This document shows, piece by piece, positions 1-6,286 of a stretch of DNA of 9,454 nucleotides. Under the pieces are notes generated by a model. It had not been told where the DNA came from, did no database searches, and saw only the letters and a program-made list of their open reading frames with translations. The stretch is taken from assembly GCA_050331115.1 (NCBI GenBank), contig JBHJHD010000027.1, positions 1 through 9,454 on the forward strand, written 5' to 3'. The first letter of the stretch is position 1; each line of letters begins with the position of its first letter. The DNA is from JBCCAG01 sp050331115. Its GTDB lineage: Bacteria; Cyanobacteriota; Cyanobacteriia; CAKZMO01. The translations under genes were made by a program, and so were the position numbers.

Positions 1-79
1 GGATGAGGGCAACTACCACCACTGCGATCGCTTCTAGGGCCAGCCGCCGTTTGCCGTTTTGTAGTTTACGTAGTGCCAT
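1..79 (-). CDS. urtC: Urea ABC transporter permease UrtC, N-terminal fragment
   Basis: The minus strand opens with ATG at 79-77 and reads 26 codons to the window edge (MALRKLQNGKRRLALEAIAV, then a run of V, A, L and I). A basic N-terminus running into a hydrophobic segment suits the first membrane helix of a branched-chain/urea-type permease. The start lies 11 bases after the urtB stop, in the invariant urtA-urtB-urtC gene order, and that order is the main reason for the name. The spacer carries only a weak GAG-type ribosome site. A HIP1 octamer sits inside the coding sequence at 24-31. Too little is visible to confirm the family from sequence alone. UrtC would pair with UrtB to form the membrane channel of the urea importer. 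Confidence 0.72.
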   Translation of the reverse strand, partial: MALRKLQNGKRRLALEAIAVVVVALI

Positions 80-90
80 AACTCGCTCGA

Positions 91-1260
91 CTAAGCATCC
101 GCTGTCCGGCCCTTCTGGGGAAACAGCCCCCCAGGCCGCACCTGCAGGAAGGCGATAAACAGGGCGAAGACCATCACCTTAGCCATGCTGGACTGGGCAA
201 AGAAGTTGAAGAAATCCACCACGGGCTGCAGCGCTGCCCCCGAACCCGCCAGCATCAGCGGCAATGTCCCCGAGCCAATTAGGTAGCTGAGGGTGCCGAT
301 GGCAAAGGCGGCCAAAACGCTGCCAAAGATATTGCCTACGCCGCCCACGACGACCACCATGAAGGCATCGACGATGTAGTTGCCCCCCAGGTTTGGCCCC
401 ACCGACCCCAGCAGCGTGATGGCGCTCCCCGCGATACCCGCCAGCCCAGAACCCAGGGCAAAGGTGAGGGCATCCACCGTTTTAGTGGGAATGCCCAAGC
501 AGGCGCTCATGTCGCGATTTTGGGTCACCGCGCGGATGCGCAGCCCCCACACCGAGCGATTCAAAAACCAGTAGATGCCCAGCAGGCACAGCACCGTCAG
601 CACAATGATAAACAGGCGGGCGTAGGGAAACTGGAGCGTGCTCCCTACCGAGACCCCGCCCTGCAGCCATCCCGGCGCCGTGACGTCAATGTTGCGGGGT
701 CCAAACCACTGCAGGGTTAACCAGTTCTGATCTGAGGCATTCAGCACACGCCCCGCCACAAAGGCGATCGCCGCCGAGAGGAGCAGCAGCAGCGGGTTGG
801 CCCAGTCCGGCGCCGTCGCTTTTTTGAGGGCAAACCGTCCCCCAAGGAACAGCACCGCAAACAGCAGCAGCCCCAGCACCATGGCGGCGTTGACGCTGCG
901 GACAAACTGAATCAGGATTAGGCTGACGCCCCAGGTGGCCAGCAGGGTCTCCAGCGGTCGCCCGTAGAGGTGGCGGACCACGGTGCGCTCTAGCAGCAGC
1001 CCCACCAGCGCGGCCACAAGGAAGGCCAGCGGCAGCGCGACAAAAATGTAGATGTCCTGCAGGGATTCGGCGTAGGCGTTGAAGCCGTTTTGCACGACGT
1101 AAGTGGTGTAGGCTCCCAGCATCATTAGCTCGCCGTGGGCCAGGTTGATGACGCCCATCAGGCCAAAAACAATGGCCAGCCCCAGCGCGGCAATCAGTAA
1201 GACCGAGCCGGTGCTGAGGCCGTTGAATAGAACGTTGAGCAGTTGTTCGAGAATATTCAT
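91..1260 (-). CDS. urtB: Urea ABC transporter permease UrtB
   Basis: This is a 389-residue integral membrane protein of the LivH/UrtB permease family, forming one half of the inner-membrane channel for urea. The N-terminal signature (VFGLMGVINLAHGELMMLGA, about residues 30-50) is the family hallmark. A second conserved glycine-rich stretch, GGVGNIFGSVLAA, lies near residue 305 and is the expected loop that contacts the ATPase. Multiple hydrophobic segments run the whole length, and a central insertion (about 120-200) distinguishes UrtB from shorter LivH proteins. The start is ATG at 1260-1258, with the MNILEQLLNVLFNGLS beginning typical of the family, but no strong Shine-Dalgarno site is seen. 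It follows urtA in the same direction after an unusually long, repeat-filled 257-base gap, and urtC follows after 11 bases. LivH (amino-acid transport) is the only realistic alternative; the neighbouring UrtA and urease genes favour urea. Confidence 0.95.
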   Translation of the reverse strand: MNILEQLLNVLFNGLSTGSVLLIAALGLAIVFGLMGVINLAHGELMMLGAYTTYVVQNGFNAYAESLQDIYIFVALPLAFLVAALVGLLLERTVVRHLYGRPLETLLATWGVSLILIQFVRSVNAAMVLGLLLFAVLFLGGRFALKKATAPDWANPLLLLLSAAIAFVAGRVLNASDQNWLTLQWFGPRNIDVTAPGWLQGGVSVGSTLQFPYARLFIIVLTVLCLLGIYWFLNRSVWGLRIRAVTQNRDMSACLGIPTKTVDALTFALGSGLAGIAGSAITLLGSVGPNLGGNYIVDAFMVVVVGGVGNIFGSVLAAFAIGTLSYLIGSGTLPLMLAGSGAALQPVVDFFNFFAQSSMAKVMVFALFIAFLQVRPGGLFPQKGRTADA

Positions 1261-1311
1261 TCACACAGGGGGTCGGTGCGGTTCACCACAACACCAATGA
1301 TGAAATAAACG

Positions 1312-1339
1312 GTAGGGGCGCAGCTGTGGTGCGCCCTAC
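1312..1339. repeat. GTAGGGGCG-type hairpin element, copy 1
   Basis: The left arm GTAGGGGCGCA (1312-1322) pairs with TGCGCCCTAC (1330-1339), leaving one bulged G and a 7-base loop. This is the general shape of small GTAGGGGCG...CGCCCTAC hairpins scattered between genes of filamentous cyanobacteria. It lies in the urtB leader and is related in its arms to the element at 1467-1490. No function is assigned. Confidence 0.6.
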
Positions 1340-1351
1340 GCCAAACAATAA

Positions 1352-1392
1352 AAAATTCATTCCGTCGGGTCGTCCATAATTCGAATGATGGG
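1352..1392. repeat. 41-base direct repeat, copy 1 of 2
   Basis: This stretch matches 1412-1452 at 35 of 41 positions, exactly 60 bases downstream. All six differences are transitions. Each copy can form a 6-base-pair stem with a 20-base loop, here TCATTC (1357-1362) with GAATGA (1383-1388). The core contains CATTCCGTCGGGT and AATTCGAATG. It is non-coding, between urtA and urtB. Confidence 0.7.
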
Positions 1393-1411
1393 AATGTTCA
1401 TCGAACCATGT

Positions 1412-1452
1412 AAAATCCATTCCGTCGGGTTGTTCACAATTCGAATGGCGGG
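1412..1452. repeat. 41-base direct repeat, copy 2 of 2
   Basis: Second copy of the 1352-1392 repeat. Its stem is CCATTC (1417-1422) with GAATGG (1443-1448). Relative to copy 1, both ends of the outermost pair have changed (T-A to C-G), which keeps the pairing intact. It is followed by unrelated sequence and then the palindrome at 1467-1490. Confidence 0.7.
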
Positions 1453-1466
1453 GTATTTGACGCATC

Positions 1467-1490
1467 AGGGGCGAACGGCCGTTCGCCCCT
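1467..1490. repeat. Perfect 24-base palindrome, GGGGCGAACGG hairpin element
   Basis: The half-site AGGGGCGAACGG (1467-1478) is followed directly by its exact reverse complement (1479-1490), and CTAC-like sequence flanks it on the right. It can fold into a very GC-rich hairpin on either strand. It lies 27 bases past the urtA stop codon, but no U-run follows on the urtA strand, so it is not a classic terminator. It could stabilise the urtA 3' end or reduce read-through into urtB; that role is inference. Confidence 0.75.
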
Positions 1491-1517
1491 ACGGATTATT
1501 CCAATTTTGGAAAATTC

Positions 1518-2837
1518 CTACGCCTCTTGGTATTTGCCGCCCTTATCGGGGTCAGACCAATCGCAGGCAAATCCCTTCGTATCCGGCACGTACTGGTTCC
1601 AGGGGATTGGGGCAATGGGGCCATCCGTCGAAGAGACGATCTCAAACAGACCGTCATCCCGCACCTGACCAATGCGCACCGTCTTCGACAGGTGGTGGTT
1701 GGCGTTCATGGTCACCGGACCTTCCGGCGCGTCAAACTCTAAACCGTAAGCCGCTTCCCGCACCGCTTCTAGGTCGTCTGCCGTTCCGGCGGCCTCAACG
1801 GCCATCTTCCACATGTAGACCATGATGTAAGCCGCTTCCATAGGGTCGTTGGTGACGCGGTCTTCGCCGTACTCAGCCTTAAAGCTAGAAACAAACTCAT
1901 CGTTTCTGGCATTCTCAACCGTCTGGAAGTAGTTCCAGGCGGCGTAGTGGTCTACCAGGAACTCGGGGCCGATCTGACGCACTTCTTCCTCAGCTACGGA
2001 AACCGACATCACGGGATACCTGTCGGGCCCCATGCCTGCACCCTTGAGCTGCTTAAAGAAGGCTACGTTGCTGTCGCCGTTGAGGCTGTTGAAGATGACG
2101 CCGCCGTCGGGCATGGCGGAGCGAATCTTGGAGATAATCGGGGTGACTTCGGTGTTGCCCAGAGGCAGGTAATCTTCCCCAACGGTCTCGCCGCCGAGGG
2201 CTTCGAGCTGCTCTTTAATAATGGTGTTGGCGGTGCGAGGGAAGACGTAGTCCGACCCGACCAGGAAGAACTGTTGGCCTTTGTTCTCCAACAGCCACGC
2301 CACAGCAGGCTCAATCTGCTGGTTGGGGGCTGCCCCAGTGTAAAAAATATTTTTGGAGCATTCCTGCCCTTCGTACTGCACGGGGTACCAGAGCATGTGG
2401 TTCTTAGACTCAAACACCGGCAGCACCGCTTTGCGGCTTGCGGAGGTCCAGCAGCCAAATATGGTGGCAACGCCGTCTTGGTCGATTAGCTTCTCAGCCT
2501 TTTCGGCAAAGGTGGGCCAGTCGGAGGCTCCGTCTTCTTTAATGGCCTCGATCTGCTTACCCAGGACGCCGCCCTCGGCATTAATCTGCTGAATTGCCAG
2601 CTCTTCAGCGTCGACCACGGTGGTCTCACTGATGGCCATGGTGCCGCTGAGGGAGTGAAGAATACCCACCTTGATGGTGTCGCCGCCGCTGCTCTCGCTG
2701 ACTTCCTCACCGCCGTCCAGCGGCTCCGCAGCAGACTCTTCAGCAGAGTCGTTGGCGCAGGCTTTGAGTAAGATGCTGGTTCCTAGGGCCGCAGAACCGT
2801 ACAGTAAAAATCTCCGTCGTCCAAATAAACTTGCCAT
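1518..2837 (-). CDS. urtA: Urea ABC transporter substrate-binding lipoprotein UrtA
   Basis: This 439-residue periplasmic binding protein captures urea and hands it to UrtBC. The N-terminus has a twin-arginine-like signal (GRRRFLLYGSAALGTS), a hydrophobic segment, and a lipobox ending at Cys27 (LLKAC), so the mature protein is probably a lipid-anchored Tat substrate. A Ser/Glu/Gly-rich linker (about 28-52) precedes the mature domain, which begins IKVGILHSLSGTMAISE. That opening, the LYP-type segment MLWYPVQYEGQECS and the C-terminal half are characteristic of UrtA/FmdD binding proteins. The start is ATG at 2837-2835, preceded by AAGG (2846-2843) at 5 bases. Its own NtcA-type promoter lies upstream, so nitrogen control is expected. 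The other possible family, amide binding (FmdD/AmiC), is less likely given urtB and the adjacent urease accessory genes. Confidence 0.96.
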   Translation of the reverse strand: MASLFGRRRFLLYGSAALGTSILLKACANDSAEESAAEPLDGGEEVSESSGGDTIKVGILHSLSGTMAISETTVVDAEELAIQQINAEGGVLGKQIEAIKEDGASDWPTFAEKAEKLIDQDGVATIFGCWTSASRKAVLPVFESKNHMLWYPVQYEGQECSKNIFYTGAAPNQQIEPAVAWLLENKGQQFFLVGSDYVFPRTANTIIKEQLEALGGETVGEDYLPLGNTEVTPIISKIRSAMPDGGVIFNSLNGDSNVAFFKQLKGAGMGPDRYPVMSVSVAEEEVRQIGPEFLVDHYAAWNYFQTVENARNDEFVSSFKAEYGEDRVTNDPMEAAYIMVYMWKMAVEAAGTADDLEAVREAAYGLEFDAPEGPVTMNANHHLSKTVRIGQVRDDGLFEIVSSTDGPIAPIPWNQYVPDTKGFACDWSDPDKGGKYQEA

Positions 2838-2912
2838 AGATACCTTTTAAATCCTCAACTATCTCTTAGAGCGGCAGGGGCATGCGAAGCACGTTACACG
2901 CGTACGGAATGA

Positions 2913-2918
2913 ATAGTA
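2913..2918 (-). promoter_or_regulatory. -10 box of the urtA promoter
   Basis: TACTAT on the minus strand (2918-2913) fits the TAN3T consensus and begins exactly 22 bases after the NtcA box. A start site near 2906 would be 41.5 bases from the NtcA box centre (2947.5) and would leave an untranslated leader of about 69 bases before urtA. Confidence 0.75.
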
Positions 2919-2940
2919 TGCCTCTAGATAGATAGGTTTT

Positions 2941-2954
2941 GTATTCCAGGATAC
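2941..2954 (-). promoter_or_regulatory. NtcA-binding site upstream of urtA
   Basis: The sequence is GTA, eight bases, TAC, a perfect match to the NtcA consensus; the flanking bases extend it to TGTAT-N6-ATACA (2940-2955). No -35 box is needed, because in class II NtcA promoters the activator site replaces it at about -41.5. It lies 30 bases past the ureG stop, so it serves urtA rather than ureEFG. Nitrogen-starvation induction of urt genes through NtcA is known in other cyanobacteria. Confidence 0.85.
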
Positions 2955-2984
2955 AGTTGCATTAAGCTCATCGATTCAAGGCCC

Positions 2985-3581
2985 CTAGGGCCCTTTATGG
3001 TGTTCGATAAAGGCGATAATCTCGGCTAGATTTGTCTCCGACTTCAGCATCGTAAAGACGAACGGGCGATCGCCCCTCATTTTCTCGGCGTCCTGCGCCA
3101 TCACCGACAGGTTGGCCCCCACAAGCGGCGCGAGGTCGGTTTTGTTGATCACCAGCAGATCGGATTTAGTAATCCCAGGGCCGCCCTTGCGGGGAATTTT
3201 ATCCCCCGCCGCCACGTCGATGACGTAAATTGTCAAATCTACTAGCTCTGGGCTAAAGGTCGCCGCCAGGTTATCGCCGCCGCTCTCCACAAAAACTAAG
3301 TCTGGCGAAAACTGCGCTTCTAGCTGCGCGATCGCCACCAGGTTGATCGACGCATCCTCTCGAATCGCCGTATGGGGACAGCCGCCCGTCTCCACGCCTA
3401 CGATGCGCGCTTGGTCGAGCGCGCCGTGGCGCACCAAAAACTCAGCGTCTTCTTGGGTATAGATGTCGTTGGTGACCACGGCGATGCCGTAGGTCTCTCG
3501 CAGAGCGCGGCACAGTGCCATTACCAGCGCAGTCTTCCCCGACCCGACGGGTCCGGCAACGCCAACGCGAAAGGAGGTCAT
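2985..3581 (-). CDS. ureG: Urease accessory GTPase UreG
   Basis: This 198-residue cytoplasmic SIMIBI-class GTPase drives GTP-dependent nickel insertion into urease together with UreF, UreD/H and UreE. Visible motifs are the P-loop GPVGSGKT (10-17), the nickel-binding CPH (68-70, in GVETGGCPHTAIREDAS), ESGGDNL (99-105) and the guanine-specificity motif NKTD (146-149). Length matches the family. The start is ATG at 3581-3579, 10 bases after the ureF stop, with GAGGG overlapping that stop. The 10-base spacer is itself a palindrome (GGGTCGACCC) covering part of the ribosome site, which might modulate initiation. HypB is the nearest relative, but the CPH context and neighbours identify UreG. Confidence 0.97.
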   Translation of the reverse strand: MTSFRVGVAGPVGSGKTALVMALCRALRETYGIAVVTNDIYTQEDAEFLVRHGALDQARIVGVETGGCPHTAIREDASINLVAIAQLEAQFSPDLVFVESGGDNLAATFSPELVDLTIYVIDVAAGDKIPRKGGPGITKSDLLVINKTDLAPLVGANLSVMAQDAEKMRGDRPFVFTMLKSETNLAEIIAFIEHHKGP

Positions 3582-3591
3582 GGGTCGACCC

Positions 3592-4275
3592 TCAACTTCT
3601 AAATAACCTTGAATATAGCGTTTCGTGGCCCATGCTTGCGAGGGAGAGCCCCCAGCTGCAGAATTCGTGAGCGGAGTCCCATTCCTCAGTAGAGCACTCT
3701 AATATCGCTGCCGCCGTCGCCTCTAGCTGAGGGTAAAGCCGCTGCTGGAGCTGCTGACCGGCTGTCTGCCCCAGGGGAATCAGCTTTACCCCAGCGCCAA
3801 TGCCGGTATTGATCCAGCTGTATAGATAGCCCAGCAGGGCTTCGTGAGGCGTCAGCTCCCACTGGGCCGCCGCCACGGCAAAGGCGATCGCAAAGTTGCA
3901 GGGGGCGAAGGTAAGCAGCGGCTCAAACGCCGGGTCAAGCTGAATTAGGAGCTGCTTGAAGGACTGCCCCATTTGCCAGCTCTGCTGCCGCAGCTCTTCG
4001 GTGTCGCGCAGGGCCGACAGCCACTGGTTCCACTCGGCAATAGCCTCTATATCTTTGCGGCTCGTCGCGCGGTGGGCCTTCAGCAAAATTGACGTCTCCA
4101 GCTGCACCGTACCGTAGCGCAGCTCGTGGGTCAGCCAGGCTTCTAGCGCCGCCGCGTCGGACAGTGTGCCCTGCTGACTTAGGGTTTCCAGCCCTTCAGA
4201 GTAGCTGTAGGCCCCCACGGGCAGGGCGGGGCTGGCAAGCTGTAGCAGCCTCAGCAGCGCTGCGGGTTCAGTCAT
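3592..4275 (-). CDS. ureF: Urease accessory protein UreF
   Basis: This 227-residue all-helical cytoplasmic protein bridges UreD/H and UreG in the urease activation complex. The diagnostic N-terminal motif is SPALPVGAYSYSEGLE (about residues 15-30), with the Leu/Ala-rich helical body and a C-terminus near HETLYSRLFRS that also fit. Reading frame continues upstream to a GTG at 4350, but the ATG at 4275-4273 is chosen. It gives the family's normal length and start (MTEPAALLRLLQLAS), and it overlaps the end of ureE by 8 bases (ATGACTGA). That overlap implies translational coupling. Confidence 0.94.
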   Translation of the reverse strand: MTEPAALLRLLQLASPALPVGAYSYSEGLETLSQQGTLSDAAALEAWLTHELRYGTVQLETSILLKAHRATSRKDIEAIAEWNQWLSALRDTEELRQQSWQMGQSFKQLLIQLDPAFEPLLTFAPCNFAIAFAVAAAQWELTPHEALLGYLYSWINTGIGAGVKLIPLGQTAGQQLQQRLYPQLEATAAAILECSTEEWDSAHEFCSWGLSLASMGHETLYSRLFRS

Positions 4276-4762
4276 GGCGAGGCTCAATATCGTGGCGCTC
4301 AGTCCCTGTGGGTGTGGCCTCATGGGTATGGCCACCATGGCCATAGGCACCAGACTCAGGGTGAAACGGCGCTACGGCATCAGTGACGGTTAGGCCAAGG
4401 CTCAGCAGCAGCGATCGCAGCACGGGGTCTGGGGCAAGGCGCAGACAGGGTTCGGAGACTTCTACCGGCACGTGGCGATTGCCCAAGTGGTAGGCGGCCC
4501 GCATCAGGTCTAAGGCTGAGCCCGTCACCACAAGCACCGGCTCGGGCTCAGCCACAACTCGCACGAAATACTGGCCATTGGCGGAGCTCAAGATATCCCC
4601 ATGGCGGAGCACCGTTCCCCGAGGCAGCTGCAGCTGTAGGTCTAGCCCTGCCGCAGTGAAGCGATGGCGGGACCTGGTGCGCTCGTCTGCCGTGAGGCTA
4701 AGGCTATTTTGTGCGGGTAGAGGGGGCTGGTTCTCAAGCCGATGGGTCAAGACGGTGGGCAT
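4268..4762 (-). CDS. ureE: Urease accessory nickel chaperone UreE
   Basis: This 164-residue cytoplasmic metallochaperone carries nickel to the urease activation complex. It has an N-terminal substrate-like domain (LTADERTRSRHRF, about 23-35) and a central metal-binding domain with AYHLGNRHVPVE, where His97 matches the conserved dimer-interface metal ligand. It ends in a His-rich tail (GHGGHTHE, then further His at 157 and 163). The start is ATG at 4762-4760; a TTG five codons upstream would add only MPKPA and is less likely. No strong ribosome site is visible for either. It is first of the ureEFG set. The structural urease genes and ureD are not in the window. Confidence 0.93.
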   Translation of the reverse strand: MPTVLTHRLENQPPLPAQNSLSLTADERTRSRHRFTAAGLDLQLQLPRGTVLRHGDILSSANGQYFVRVVAEPEPVLVVTGSALDLMRAAYHLGNRHVPVEVSEPCLRLAPDPVLRSLLLSLGLTVTDAVAPFHPESGAYGHGGHTHEATPTGTERHDIEPRHD

Positions 4763-4859
4763 CGCGGGTTTAGGCAAAATCGCTTAGGGCGGTAAGGCAG
4801 CGCAAGCGCCATCTAACACCATTTTCGGCCAGAGCTATTTTGAAAGCTATTCCACCTGG

Positions 4860-5141
4860 CTACATAATTTTGGGCACTCTGAAAAACTCATCGTCTCGCT
4901 CGGGGGCGGCTTCGAGCATGGCCTCTCGCTCTAGCACATTTTCCGTCACGTCGGCGCGAGTAACGTTGCTGACATCAATTGCCCGCGTCGTCGGCTGGGT
5001 GTTGGCCGTGTCCAGCTCGTCGAGCTGCTGCACATAGTTCAAAATGTCCCCAAGCTGCGCCGTGAACTGCGCCTCTTCTTCTTCGGTGAGGGCAAGTCGC
5101 GCTAGATAGGCGACTTTTTTAACCTGTTCTTGGTCTAACAT
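4860..5141 (-). CDS. gatC: Asp/Glu-tRNA(Asn/Gln) amidotransferase subunit GatC
   Basis: This 93-residue small subunit of GatCAB stabilises GatA and helps convert misacylated Glu-tRNA(Gln), and Asp-tRNA(Asn), to the amidated forms. The pattern LDQEQVKKVAYLARLALTEE, followed by QLGDILNYVQQLDELDT and the Thr/Arg-rich strand before REA...ERDDEFFRVPKIM, is the full-length family layout ending in the typical FRVPKI(M). The start is ATG at 5141-5139, 43 bases after the ycf3 stop on the same strand, so the two may be cotranscribed. gatA and gatB are elsewhere, as is usual in cyanobacteria. Confidence 0.95.
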   Translation of the reverse strand: MLDQEQVKKVAYLARLALTEEEEAQFTAQLGDILNYVQQLDELDTANTQPTTRAIDVSNVTRADVTENVLEREAMLEAAPERDDEFFRVPKIM

Positions 5142-5184
5142 TGTCGAGCTGCCGTGAAACGAACCAAAGTAAGCGAAACCAGAT

Positions 5185-5706
5185 TTAGAAAAATATGTCT
5201 ATCTTAGAGCGTCCGGTCGTCTTCAACCAGTTTTGAGCCTCGATGTAGTTGTTGGGGGCGAGGCGAATGGCCTGCTGCCAGTGGTCGGAGGCCTCTTTAA
5301 AGTGCTGCTCTGCCTCTTCTTCGAGGTTCTTTTCTTTGGCCCGCTCACCCAAGTAGTGGTGAATCACGGCGATGTTGTTGAACGCCTGCGGCATGCGGGG
5401 GTTGAGCTCTACCGCCTCGTGGTAGCGGCCGAGCGCTTTGTCGTGCTCGCCGTTGCTGCCGTGGATGAGCCCCATGTTGTAGAGAATGTAGCTGCGATCG
5501 TAGGAGTCTTCTTCGAGCTTGAGGGCTTCTTCGTAGTTGTCCATGGCTTCGGCGTACTCACCGTCGGCCTGGGCCGACATGCCGTCGCGGTAGTAGACGA
5601 AGGCTTCTTTAGCCTTCTGCTTGGCGGGCATGATTTTAAGGATCATGTCGGCCATGACGGTGAAGGACTTGTCGATGAAGTTGTCGTTGCGCTGTGTTCT
5701 TGGCAT
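5185..5706 (-). CDS. ycf3: Photosystem I assembly protein Ycf3
   Basis: This 173-residue thylakoid-associated scaffold of tetratricopeptide repeats is needed to assemble photosystem I. The N-terminus MPRTQRNDNFIDKSFTVMAD is nearly invariant in cyanobacteria and plastids. Three TPR units are visible, at about residues 34-67, 71-104 and 108-151; the last carries the lineage-typical insertion (GERAKEKNLEEEAEQ). The C-terminus NWLKTTGRSKIDIFF is close to that of homologues. The start is ATG at 5706-5704, with AAGG-type sequence upstream. Its presence marks the genome as cyanobacterial. Confidence 0.97.
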   Translation of the reverse strand: MPRTQRNDNFIDKSFTVMADMILKIMPAKQKAKEAFVYYRDGMSAQADGEYAEAMDNYEEALKLEEDSYDRSYILYNMGLIHGSNGEHDKALGRYHEAVELNPRMPQAFNNIAVIHHYLGERAKEKNLEEEAEQHFKEASDHWQQAIRLAPNNYIEAQNWLKTTGRSKIDIFF

Positions 5707-5741
5707 GGTCGGTGGCGCTCTGCCTTAAATTCACACCCCTG

Positions 5742-5747
5742 ATTTTA
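5742..5747 (-). promoter_or_regulatory. Possible -10 box for ycf3
   Basis: TAAAAT on the minus strand lies 36 bases upstream of the ycf3 start codon. No convincing -35 box is seen at the right distance. The rest of 5707-5899 holds one HIP1 octamer (5754-5761) and no gene that can be supported. Confidence 0.3.
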
Positions 5748-5899
5748 TCGTTTGCGATCGCCCCTGGGCAGAATCCGCTGGAATTGTATCAACTTGCAAC
5801 GGTTGGGGCCTTGGCTCCGGCAGCTGGGTCACGGGCTGAGAAAAATATGCTAGCTTAGGTGAGCGCTAACGAGAGGGCGGCTGTGCCGCTACACATAGT

Positions 5900-5970
5900 G
5901 CGGGTGTAGTTTAGTGGTAAAACCCTAGCCTTCCAAGCTAATGATGCGGGTTCGATTCCCGCCACCCGCT
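5900..5970 (+). tRNA. trnG-UCC: tRNA-Gly(UCC)
   Basis: A complete 71-base cloverleaf is seen. Acceptor GCGGGTG pairs with CACCCGC (7 pairs). The D-arm is GTTT/AAAC with loop AGTGGTA. The anticodon stem is CTAGC/GCTAA, with one C-A mismatch at its base, around loop CTTCCAA, placing anticodon TCC at 5932-5934. The T-arm is GCGGG/CCCGC with loop TTCGATT. The discriminator base is T, as usual for bacterial glycine tRNAs. CCA is not encoded and must be added after transcription. A TATGCT at 5846-5851 could be its -10 box, but no good -35 is seen. Confidence 0.97.
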
Positions 5971-5989
5971 TAAGCTTAGAATCCTTGTA

Positions 5990-6286
5990 GTGGCTTCATG
6001 CAAAGCTAGAGTGCCTGTGATTCTTCTCAACGATCTATCCACTCAACTCAACCTGCCCGATTCGGAAGAGCATCGGGTTTTGAGTAACGTGCCCTGGACC
6101 CAGTATCAGCACCTCCTCAACGAGCTGGGTAATTCGCCCTATCGCGTCTGTTATTTGGATGGAGTGCTAGAAATTGTGGCCTCGAGCCGTCGCCACGAAA
6201 GCAGTAAAACCCGCGCAGCCACTACCTTGGCGAGGAGAAACCTTGGGTCTCTTCTCTGCCAGGTAGAGGACGCCGTCCAGCTTTAA
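5990..6286 (+). pseudogene. Truncated Uma2-family (DUF820) nuclease remnant
   Basis: The 98-residue open frame keeps only the N-terminal third of an Uma2-type protein of the PD-(D/E)XK superfamily, which is abundant in cyanobacteria and usually 180-210 residues. The recognisable part is RVLSNVPWTQYQHLLNELG, then YRVCYLDGVLEIVASSRRHESSKTR (about 30-75). After KTR the frame continues with unrelated residues to a stop. One frame over, the DNA after the break reads HYLGEEKPW, like a segment normally found much further along Uma2 proteins, so an internal deletion with frameshift is likely. The catalytic core is lost. The start is uncertain: GTG at 5990 or a later GTG. Its TAA overlaps the stop of the convergent gene at 6283. 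Confidence 0.65.

Noticed and set aside
686..1264. Second minus-strand frame of 192 codons over urtB
   Set aside because: It is the +1 frame of urtB, rich in Arg, Ala and Gly, without any domain pattern.
1352..1452. The two 41-base repeats as a CRISPR array
   Set aside because: Only two copies, a 19-base spacer between them, mismatched repeats and no cas genes in the window.
1947..2489. Plus-strand open frame of 180 codons opposite urtA
   Set aside because: It lies wholly antisense to a well-identified gene, has no recognisable motifs, and reflects codon bias of the other strand.
2970..3000. AAGGGCCC/GGGGCCTT imperfect hairpin at the end of ureG as a terminator
   Set aside because: The stem has a mismatch and no U-run follows on the minus strand, so termination cannot be supported.
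4833..4851. AGCTATT direct repeat with 12-base period between ureE and gatC
   Set aside because: Seven-base repeats at this distance are expected by chance and no regulator site is recognised.
5233..5742. Plus-strand open frame of 169 codons opposite ycf3
   Set aside because: Antisense to an almost invariant gene; the Val-rich, low-complexity translation is typical of a shadow frame.
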